Positions 31,837-37,812 of a stretch of DNA of 64,000 nt are shown here, piece by piece; the first letter of the stretch is position 1; every line of letters begins with the position of its first letter. The stretch covers positions 1-64,000 of the forward strand of contig NZ_JAENGP010000007.1 in assembly GCF_016595155.1 (NCBI RefSeq), written 5' to 3'. A model generated the notes under the pieces. The model was not told the origin of the DNA. It saw nothing but the letters and a program-made list of their open reading frames with translations, and searched no databases. This stretch comes from Advenella mandrilli. Its GTDB lineage: Bacteria; Pseudomonadota; Gammaproteobacteria; Burkholderiales; Burkholderiaceae_B. The position numbers and the translations under genes are program-made.

Positions 31837-32711
31837 TGAGTTGGCTTGATAAAATTCTCCCTCCCCGTATCAACAAGAAAGCCGATTCGGGTTCACGGCG
31901 TGTTCCTGAGGGTGTATGGGTTAAATGCCCCTCTTGCGAAACGGCCCTGTATAAGGAAGATCTGGTACGGGCCCTGAACGTTTGCCCCAAGTGCGACCAT
32001 CATATGCGTCTGGCTTCGCGTGCGCGTATAAATTCCCTGCTTGATGAAGAAGGGCGGGTTGAAATTGGTAATAACATCCGTTCAACCGACCCCCTGAAAT
32101 TCAAGGACAGCCGCAAGTACCCCGAGCGTCTGGCCGAAGCCGTGAAACTAACCGACGAGACCGATGCCCTGGTGGTGGTTAGCGGGGCGATTATGTCCCT
32201 GCCGGTTACGCTTGCCTGTTTTGAATTCAACTTCATGGGCGGTTCAATGGGTTCAGTGGTCGGAGAGCGTTTTGTGCGCGGTGTGCAAGCCGCCATCGAG
32301 AACCGTACCCCGTTTATTTGCGTGTCTGCTTCGGGTGGGGCACGGATGCAGGAAAGTCTGTTTTCACTCATGCAAATGGCTAAAACCAATGCCATGCTTA
32401 CCCGGCTTTCTGCCGAAGGCTTGCCTTTTATCAGTGTACTCACTGATCCCACCATGGGTGGGGTATCGGCCAGTTTTGCCTTTATGGGTGATGTGGTTAT
32501 TGCCGAGCCCAAGGCCCTTATTGGTTTTGCAGGCCCACGGGTGATTGAGCAAACCGTGCGCGAACAGTTGCCCGAAGGCTTCCAGCGTGCTGAATTCCTG
32601 CTAGAAAAAGGGGCGGTGGATATGGTGGTTAAACGCCATGACTTACGTGAAGAACTGGCCCGCTTAATGGCTTTGTTAACCCGTCAGTCCAACGAAGCCC
32701 TGTCTGCATAA
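31836..32711 (+). CDS. accD: Acetyl-CoA carboxylase carboxyltransferase beta subunit
   Basis: 291-aa subunit that, with AccA, transfers carboxyl from biotin to acetyl-CoA to make malonyl-CoA for fatty acid synthesis. The four-cysteine zinc finger is [13 protein letters not shown] plus CPKCDHHM. The carboxyltransferase (crotonase-like) core includes [16 protein letters not shown] and [16 protein letters not shown]. Gene order trpB-trpA-accD is usual in Burkholderiales, where folC normally follows. Here a hairpin and an accessory island come instead. Confidence 0.95.
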   Translation: MSWLDKILPPRINKKADSGSRRVPEGVWVKCPSCETALYKEDLVRALNVCPKCDHHMRLASRARINSLLDEEGRVEIGNNIRSTDPLKFKDSRKYPERLAEAVKLTDETDALVVVSGAIMSLPVTLACFEFNFMGGSMGSVVGERFVRGVQAAIENRTPFICVSASGGARMQESLFSLMQMAKTNAMLTRLSAEGLPFISVLTDPTMGGVSASFAFMGDVVIAEPKALIGFAGPRVIEQTVREQLPEGFQRAEFLLEKGAVDMVVKRHDLREELARLMALLTRQSNEALSA

Positions 32712-32759
32712 ACCCGCTTGACGAGCCTTATTGTGGTTGGTTAACAACAAATTGCCTTA

Positions 32760-32809
32760 TTAAGCGAACAAGCCCGGCTGTGCCTGCATGGCCGGGCTTG
32801 TTCGCTTAA
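32760..32809. terminator. Long perfect hairpin after accD
   Basis: A 19-bp perfect inverted repeat (32760-32778 and 32791-32809) with a 12-base loop. No T-tract follows on the plus strand (ttaaaaaag), so it is not a textbook intrinsic terminator. It could still end or stabilise the trp-acc transcript. It marks the left edge of the accessory island. Confidence 0.55.
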
Positions 32810-32875
32810 AAAAGATGATATTGTCGCAATGGCTGATAGAATAATGGCAATTTAATCATTCATGTCAAAAATAAA

Positions 32876-33319
32876 ATGTCGGCCGATTCTTTTAATCTTG
32901 AAAATTCACTTACCTATAAACTGCATTCCCTAGCCAAGTTAATTGACAGGCATGCAGACTATGCGGACATTGAGCACGCCTGTATTTCTTTTGCCGAGGG
33001 CAGGGTGCTGGCCGTGATTGGTTTTAATAAAATGCTGTCAGTGGTGCAGGTAGCCAAAAAAGCCAACCTTGATAAAAGCCAGGGCAGCCGGGCGGTGGTC
33101 TCTTTGGTGGGCAAGGGCCTGATAGAAAAGCGCCAGCAAAAACAGGATGCCCGGGCCTTTGATTTATCCCTGACAGAAAAAGGAAGGCTGGTGTATGAGG
33201 AAGTGGTAAGCTTGATTACGCACCGCAATGAAATTGCGATGAAGACATTATCGGCAGAAGAACAACAAAATTTAATTAATTTAATGAATAAAATCCAGCA
33301 CAATCTGGAAAATAATTAA
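32876..33319 (+). CDS. MarR-family transcriptional regulator
   Basis: 147-aa winged-helix regulator of the MarR family. The DNA-binding region includes NKMLSVVQVAKKANLDKSQGSRAVVSLVGKGLIEKR, the wing is QKQDARAFDLSLTEKGRLVYEE, and flanking helices would form the dimer. It is the first gene of the island and lies 126 bases upstream of the monooxygenase. Its promoter-proximal partner site is probably the inverted repeat in the monooxygenase promoter (33345-33360). A remnant of its own 3' end recurs at 35583-35616. MarR proteins often sense aromatic ligands, which fits the neighbour, but the ligand is unknown. Confidence 0.88.
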   Translation: MSADSFNLENSLTYKLHSLAKLIDRHADYADIEHACISFAEGRVLAVIGFNKMLSVVQVAKKANLDKSQGSRAVVSLVGKGLIEKRQQKQDARAFDLSLTEKGRLVYEEVVSLITHRNEIAMKTLSAEEQQNLINLMNKIQHNLENN

Positions 33320-33336
33320 CGCAAATCAAAAAAAAC

Positions 33337-33365
33337 TTGAAAATGGTTGTGTTTGCAACTAAAAT
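33337..33365 (+). promoter_or_regulatory. Monooxygenase promoter with MarR-type operator (copy A)
   Basis: The -35 box is TTGAAA (33337-33342) and the -10 box TAAAAT (33360-33365), with a 17-base spacer. The spacer holds the near-palindrome GGTTGTGTTTGCAACT (33345-33360), so a bound dimer would block polymerase. A matching arrangement is found at 35634-35662 before the Bug gene. Confidence 0.75.
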
Positions 33366-33445
33366 TGCTTGCAAGTGCAATTACTTCTACGTATTGCATA
33401 GTTTTTACAAACATAAATTAAATATTTTCCATTCATGGAGACATT

Positions 33446-35140
33446 ATGCATACGCCTGTTACTGTTCCGCGTAAATCCCTGTATCACGAATACACCGTTT
33501 ACCCACACACCTTTCCGTCTGATCCTGCCCAGTCCAATGGTATTGTTACCATTGTAGGCGGGGGGCCGATTGGTCTGGTTGCCTCGCTTATCCTGGCCAA
33601 ACATGGCATTAAAAATATAGTGCTTTTATCCGAGCAGCAGGTATCCGAAGGAAGTCGCGGTCTGGTCTATACCCGCCGTTCCATGGAGATTCTCAAGGTA
33701 GCCGGTGTTGCCGATCGCATTATGGAAAAGGCCCTGTCCTGGACCAGTGGCAATTCTTTTTATCATGGCGAGCGCGTTTTCCGTATGGAGACGCCGGTTG
33801 ATCCCCAGGACAGCTATCCGCCCCTGAACAATCTGCAGCAAAACTACCTGGAAACCTATCTGGTTGAAGAAGCCGCCAAACAGCCCCTGATTGAATTGCG
33901 CTGGGGCAACCATTTGACCTCATGCTCGCAAGATGACAATGAGGTGACCCTGGTGGTGGATACGCCCGAAGGCGAATACACTTACAAAACCCCATGGCTG
34001 ATTGCCGCCGACGGGGCCCGCTCAGGCGTACGCCAAAGTATGGAACTGGGTATGGAAGGCAATAGCTATGAAGGGCGTTTTGTGATTGTGGATATCCGCA
34101 TTGATCTGCCTTTGCCTACCGAGCGCCTGGCTTATTTTTCACCCGACTGGAACCCTGGTAATACCATTTTGCTGCACAAAGAGCCCGATAATATCTGGCG
34201 TTTTGACTATCAATTGCCCGCCCATGTCTCTAACGAAGAGGCGCTGGATCTGCAAAACATTACCAACTCGGTTAATGCCCAGCTGAAAATGATGGGATAC
34301 GAAGACAAGCAATGGGAACTGGACTGGTATTCGGTCTATTCCGCCCGTGCCCTTACTTTGCCCGATTATGTGCACAACCGTATTTTGTTTGCTGGTGATT
34401 CTGCTCATATGCTACCCATCTTTGGTGTGCGTGGGGCCAATACCGGTTTTCAGGATGTGATGGATTTATGCTGGAAACTGGTGGCCACCATTAAAGGTTG
34501 GGGCTCTTCTTATTTGCTTAATTCTTATACCAGTGACCGTGTTGGTGCCGCGATGGAAATTATTGATGAAGCGGGTAAAAGCACCCGTTTCATGGCACCG
34601 CCCACCGACGGCTTCCGTTTGCTGCGTGATGCCACGCTGTCCCTGTCCCTGAAGCACGAATTCGTTAGGCCACTGTTCCACTGGAGAACTTCCCGTGCTC
34701 ATGTGTACCGTTCTTCTCCGGTTAACAGTATTGGCGATGATAACCAGGACATGATCCCGGAATTGGATAATGGCGCGCCTATACCTAACCTGAAGTTGTC
34801 TGGTGAACCGTATCTGTACGATGAACTGGGCCTGGACTTCAATATTATTTACTTTGGCAACGAAGCAAGCCTGCCCGATTCATTGCAAAATGAAGTCAAT
34901 GAACTCAGGGCCCAGAGTGTGCCTGTCAAGGTGATTGTCCTGTCTTCTGAAAACACGGTTACCGCCGGTGCCGACAAAACCTTCAAGGTCGATGCGCAAT
35001 TGTTGCAAACCCGCTATGGGGCAAGCCAGGGCCAGGTTTATCTGGTGCGTCCCGATCATCATATTTGCGGTCGCTGGAAGCAATACGTATCGGGTTCCCT
35101 GGAAAATGCGTTCCAGAAATTCATTAAAAAATCTGCCTGA
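33446..35140 (+). CDS. FAD-dependent aromatic-ring-type monooxygenase
   Basis: 564-aa flavoprotein of the PheA/TfdB/MhpA class (class A monooxygenases), which hydroxylate aromatic rings using NAD(P)H and oxygen. The ADP-binding Rossmann motif is VTIVGGGPIGLVASLILAKHG (20 residues from VTIVGG onward); the middle motif is AADGARSGVR. The second FAD motif is LFAGDSAHMLPIFGVRGANT, followed by FQDVMDLCWKL. A C-terminal thioredoxin-like domain (about residues 440-564) is present, as in phenol hydroxylase. Upstream come a MarR gene and a strong regulated promoter; a DUF2783-like gene and a Bug receptor follow. The substrate is not known. The ATG has a GGAG site 6 bases upstream. Confidence 0.87.
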   Translation: MHTPVTVPRKSLYHEYTVYPHTFPSDPAQSNGIVTIVGGGPIGLVASLILAKHGIKNIVLLSEQQVSEGSRGLVYTRRSMEILKVAGVADRIMEKALSWTSGNSFYHGERVFRMETPVDPQDSYPPLNNLQQNYLETYLVEEAAKQPLIELRWGNHLTSCSQDDNEVTLVVDTPEGEYTYKTPWLIAADGARSGVRQSMELGMEGNSYEGRFVIVDIRIDLPLPTERLAYFSPDWNPGNTILLHKEPDNIWRFDYQLPAHVSNEEALDLQNITNSVNAQLKMMGYEDKQWELDWYSVYSARALTLPDYVHNRILFAGDSAHMLPIFGVRGANTGFQDVMDLCWKLVATIKGWGSSYLLNSYTSDRVGAAMEIIDEAGKSTRFMAPPTDGFRLLRDATLSLSLKHEFVRPLFHWRTSRAHVYRSSPVNSIGDDNQDMIPELDNGAPIPNLKLSGEPYLYDELGLDFNIIYFGNEASLPDSLQNEVNELRAQSVPVKVIVLSSENTVTAGADKTFKVDAQLLQTRYGASQGQVYLVRPDHHICGRWKQYVSGSLENAFQKFIKKSA

Positions 35141-35153
35141 GGAGGAAGAAGAA

Positions 35154-35336
35154 ATGAGTATTGATGTCCAAAGCCTTGAAAAAGTTTACGATAACCTGTC
35201 ATTTGCCATTGACAAGTTACCCGAAGAAAAACGCAGCCTGTTTCTGACCAAACTGGTTTTATTGTTAAGTAATGAAATTAAAGATGGTGAAAAAATTTGC
35301 AGCCTTATTCATGAGGCGCTGGTTTTTGAAGCATAA
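35154..35336 (+). CDS. Small DUF2783-like protein
   Basis: 60-aa protein starting 13 bases after the monooxygenase, with a strong GGAGGAAGAAG site. It is helical in character, with the core LFLTKLVLLLSNEIKDGEKI. This resembles DUF2783, a family of small proteins of unknown function usually encoded next to FAD-dependent monooxygenases in Burkholderiales (recalled from family knowledge). It may be a partner or stabiliser of the monooxygenase, but that is inference. Confidence 0.65.
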   Translation: MSIDVQSLEKVYDNLSFAIDKLPEEKRSLFLTKLVLLLSNEIKDGEKICSLIHEALVFEA

Positions 35337-35353
35337 ATAAATAGTTTGGCGTG

Positions 35354-35396
35354 CCGCCTGTCCAACCGGTTCCAAGGTTGGACAGGCGGTGTTGTT
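35354..35396 (+). terminator. Terminator after the monooxygenase operon
   Basis: Perfect 14-bp stem CCGCCTGTCCAACC (35354-35367) / GGTTGGACAGGCGG (35376-35389) with an 8-base loop, followed by the T-rich tgttgtttt. It ends the monooxygenase-DUF2783 transcript. Confidence 0.75.
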
Positions 35397-35402
35397 TTGA
35401 TT

Positions 35403-35512
35403 GGGTTGACTTCATGTTTGCTGATCTGGGCTTAAGCTTAAGTAATATCCAGGCAGGCAAGATCTGGTTGGGCCCGCCGGTTTACTCGAGGAAGTGATTG
35501 AACCAGCCAGGA
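35403..35512 (+). pseudogene. Decayed fragment of a Bug/TctC gene
   Basis: The bases read MFADLG..LSNIQAGK, then after an internal deletion LVGPAGLLEEVIE. These match LMFADLGSGLSNIQAGK and LVGPENLPEEVV of the intact Bug gene at 35867-36832. The joint skips roughly 135 bases of the intact gene. No full reading frame survives. It is the remnant of a second Bug copy. Confidence 0.75.
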
Positions 35513-35582
35513 TGGTTTATGCCAATAAAACAATTTTTTATAAATATAACTATAAAAATAACCCAAAATTGTTGTAGCTTGT

Positions 35583-35761
35583 GAGTAAAATCCAGCACAA
35601 TATGTTAAATAATTAACTTACATCAAAAAAAACTTGAATATAGTTGTTTTCACAACTAAAATGGTTGTAAGTGCAAGCAAATAAATGCATGACATTATTA
35701 AAAAATCATAAAACTGATCGCATTGAAAAATGGAGACATCTGCAAACGCCAGTTACTGGAA
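35583..35761 (+). repeat. Degenerate second copy of the marR end, promoter and monooxygenase start
   Basis: This segment matches 33286-33462. It begins with the last eleven codons of marR (reading SKIQHN..NN and a stop), continues through the promoter and operator, and ends with ATGGAGACAT followed by a TGCAAACGCCAGTTACTG stretch. That stretch corresponds to the start of the monooxygenase gene (TGCATACGCCTGTTACTG). Homology stops there. The monooxygenase start codon has been lost in this copy. Confidence 0.8.
35634..35662 (+). promoter_or_regulatory. Bug promoter with MarR-type operator (copy B)
   Basis: The -35 box is TTGAAT (35634-35639), the spacer 17 bases, and the -10 box TAAAAT (35657-35662). 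The spacer holds a perfect inverted repeat AGTTGT-TTTC-ACAACT (35642-35657), stronger than in copy A. It would drive the Bug gene about 200 bases downstream. Confidence 0.75.
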
Positions 35762-35866
35762 GCGTTGTCGCTGTTTATGCTGGACAGGTTTAGTTTGCTA
35801 CCACTTGGGCGCTGACTCAGGTGCTGTTAATGGAAACTTCTTATTTATTCCAAGGAAGGAGATAAA

Positions 35867-36832
35867 ATGTTTAAAACTATCAATAAAGTATTCGTGGTGG
35901 GTATGCTGGGTGTGGCGGGCGTGGCTCACGCTGCCTGGCCCGAGCAGCCGGTCCGCTGGGTGGTGCCTTATCCTGCCGGTGGCGGTACCGATGTAATCGC
36001 CCGTACGGTGGCGATTGAACTTGAAAAAGAACTGGGGCAAACACTGGTCATTGAAAACAAACCGGGGGGTGGTACCAGCATTGGTGCCACAACAGTAGCC
36101 AATTCCGATCCCAATGGTTATGTGCTGGGTACGGCTGACTCGGGTACTTTGGCCTATAACCCGTCCTTATATAAAAAATTAACCTATGATCCTGCCAAGT
36201 TCACTTATATTGGCGGTTTGGCAAGGTTCCCGCTGGTGCTGGCCGTACCTGCCGATTCTCCTTACCAAACTTTGGCAGAGTTGATTGAAGCGGCTAAAAA
36301 AGAACCAGGCAAGTTGTCTGCCAGTTCAGCAGGGGCTGGCTCTCCGCACCATCTGGCACTGGAACGCTTCAAACAAACAACAGGTACTGATATTCTTCAC
36401 GTGCCATACCGTGGCGCTGCCCCTGCCTTGCAGGATTTGATTGGCAAGCGCGTTGACCTGATGTTCGCCGATCTGGGTTCAGGCTTAAGCAATATTCAGG
36501 CAGGTAAAGTGCGTGTGCTGGCGGTGGCGGTACCCGAGCGCTTAAGCGCGGTATTGCCTGATGCGCCAACAATGAACGAAGCTGGCGTGGATGATTTTGT
36601 GGCCTATGCATGGCAAGGTTTGGTAGGCCCTGAAAACCTGCCAGAAGAAGTGGTCAGTAAAGTATCAAATGACTTGCAAAAAGTGCTTGCCAATGAAGAA
36701 CTCAAACAGAAAATTCATGGCATGGGCATTGAAGTCATGCCCATGAACGCTGAAGAGTTCAAGGCGTATTCCGACAAGGAACGCGCTGATTGGGCCAAAG
36801 TGATTGAAGCGGGTAATATTACACTGGATTAA
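35867..36832 (+). CDS. Bug/TctC-family periplasmic substrate-binding protein
   Basis: 321-aa exported solute receptor. The signal peptide is MFKTINKVFVVGMLGVAGVA with cleavage after AHA. The mature start AWPEQPVRWVVPYPAGGGTD is the hallmark of Bug proteins. Further family segments are VIENKPGGGTSIGA, HVPYRGAAPALQDLIGKRV and QGLVGPENLPEEVV. Bug proteins serve tripartite tricarboxylate transporters or act as sensors, and the family is greatly expanded in Bordetella relatives. No tctA/tctB membrane genes are nearby. AAGGAAGGAG precedes the ATG. The copy-B promoter and a shared MarR operator link it to the monooxygenase. The ligand is unknown. Confidence 0.88.
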   Translation: MFKTINKVFVVGMLGVAGVAHAAWPEQPVRWVVPYPAGGGTDVIARTVAIELEKELGQTLVIENKPGGGTSIGATTVANSDPNGYVLGTADSGTLAYNPSLYKKLTYDPAKFTYIGGLARFPLVLAVPADSPYQTLAELIEAAKKEPGKLSASSAGAGSPHHLALERFKQTTGTDILHVPYRGAAPALQDLIGKRVDLMFADLGSGLSNIQAGKVRVLAVAVPERLSAVLPDAPTMNEAGVDDFVAYAWQGLVGPENLPEEVVSKVSNDLQKVLANEELKQKIHGMGIEVMPMNAEEFKAYSDKERADWAKVIEAGNITLD

Positions 36833-36864
36833 TTGGATAGCTGGTTTGTTCAGCTGCTAAAAAG

Positions 36865-36896
36865 CGGCAGGTATTTTTGGATACCTGCCGTTTTTT
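36865..36896 (+). terminator. Terminator after the Bug gene
   Basis: Perfect 10-bp stem CGGCAGGTAT (36865-36874) / ATACCTGCCG (36881-36890), loop TTTTGG, then six T. A very similar hairpin lies at 37764-37790, on the other side of the AbiEi gene. Confidence 0.9.
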
Positions 36897-36990
36897 ATTT
36901 GGAAAATAGTTGTTTTATGCGATAGAAATCCCGGGCTTATGATATTAAGTCGCCAAGCCACCTGATGCTGACAGTATTTTAATTGATTTT

Positions 36991-37049
36991 TACACTATAT
37001 TTTTATAGATAATCCAGTTATATTGGATTATCTATAAAAATATAGTGTA
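36991..37049. promoter_or_regulatory. Perfect 26-bp inverted repeat upstream of abiEi
   Basis: The arms are 36991-37016 and 37024-37049, with a 7-base spacer. The left arm begins TACACTATATTT. The right arm ends 9 bases before the abiEi ATG. The repeat overlaps the most likely promoter region (TTGATT at 36983-36988 and TATAGA at 37004-37009). AbiEi antitoxins are known to repress their own operon by binding inverted repeats, so this is the probable autoregulatory operator. Confidence 0.75.
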
Positions 37050-37058
37050 TTTCATATC

Positions 37059-37697
37059 ATGAAAGTTATAAATCTTAAAAATGCCTTGCCAGCCTCATTA
37101 ATTGCACACGATCAGCTTGCGTACCTGCTGGGGAAGTCTGTGCGCAATGTGAATGACAAAATTGCCAATTTGGTTAACAACGGTGATTTGGTTCGGCTTA
37201 AAAAAGGTTTTTATGTTTTTTCAAAAGAATACCGAAACCAATCTTTAGATCTTATTGCTATCGCCAATGGGCTTTATGCTCCTTCCTATGTATCTTTTGA
37301 ATATGCCTTAAGCCTGTATGGCATGATTCCTGAAAGAGTCAGCGAAATCACCTCTGCCACCATTAAAAACAACAAGCTGTTTGTAACCCCGGTTGGTCGG
37401 TTCAGCTATAAAAAAATACCTTTGCAGGCTTATGCTTTAGGTGTTGATTGGCGTTACGACAAAATAGAAGGTGGTAGATTTATCGCTACTGCAGAAAAAG
37501 CCTTATGTGACAAAATAAAATATACCAAAGGTATTGGCACTTTAAACCAAGCCCAAATGCTTGAATTTCTGAATGATGATTTGCGTTTGGATTTGCTTAA
37601 CTCTTTGGATATTGAATTGATTGTCGCCATTGCTGCCGCCTATAAATCCAAAAACCTGAAAACCCTGGCTGTACTTCTTAAAAAAGGAAAATTATGA
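37059..37697 (+). CDS. abiEi: AbiEi-family type IV antitoxin, apparently orphan
   Basis: 212-aa protein resembling AbiEi, the antitoxin and autorepressor of AbiE phage-exclusion/toxin-antitoxin systems. The N-terminal winged-helix part contains AYLLGKSVRNVNDKIANLV and LVRLKKGFYVF. The antitoxin domain includes PSYVSFEYALSLYGMIPERV, IPLQAYALGVDWR and ATAEKALCDKI. Its stop (ATGA) overlaps an ATG that would start the toxin gene, but that frame is cut after a few codons. The gene is A/T-richer than its neighbours, consistent with acquisition. No Shine-Dalgarno sequence is visible between the inverted repeat and the ATG. Confidence 0.82.
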   Translation: MKVINLKNALPASLIAHDQLAYLLGKSVRNVNDKIANLVNNGDLVRLKKGFYVFSKEYRNQSLDLIAIANGLYAPSYVSFEYALSLYGMIPERVSEITSATIKNNKLFVTPVGRFSYKKIPLQAYALGVDWRYDKIEGGRFIATAEKALCDKIKYTKGIGTLNQAQMLEFLNDDLRLDLLNSLDIELIVAIAAAYKSKNLKTLAVLLKKGKL

Positions 37698-37760
37698 GTT
37701 ACCCCGCATTGGTAAAAATGCTTGAGAGGGTAAGTTATGTTTTGACCGGCACGCACAAAA
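37694..37760 (+). pseudogene. 5' remnant of an AbiEii-type toxin gene
   Basis: The ATG overlaps the antitoxin stop, as in intact abiE operons, and the frame reads MSYPALVKMLERVSY. AbiEii nucleotidyltransferase toxins typically begin with such a short helix ending in MLERY. Nothing resembling the catalytic domain follows; the sequence runs straight into the rne terminator. Truncation of the toxin is inferred from this short match and the missing remainder. Confidence 0.5.
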
Positions 37761-37795
37761 AAAACGGCAGGTATTTAAAATACCTGCCGTTTTTC
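37757..37795. terminator. Bidirectional terminator between abiEi and rne
   Basis: Stem ACGGCAGGTA (37764-37773) / TACCTGCCGT (37781-37790), extendable by two A-T pairs, preceded by eight A and followed by T. It terminates rne on the minus strand and anything reading out of abiEi on the plus strand. Confidence 0.88.
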
Positions 37796-37812
37796 TATCT
37801 GGAAGCAAGAAA

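Noticed and set aside
35730-35996. 88-codon plus-strand frame before the Bug gene
   Set aside because: It begins in the monooxygenase remnant and runs out of frame into the Bug gene; the protein has no family character.
36991-37049. Intrinsic terminator for the Bug operon
   Set aside because: A better terminator with a T-tract already lies at 36865-36896; this repeat is A/T-rich along its arms and sits at the abiEi promoter.
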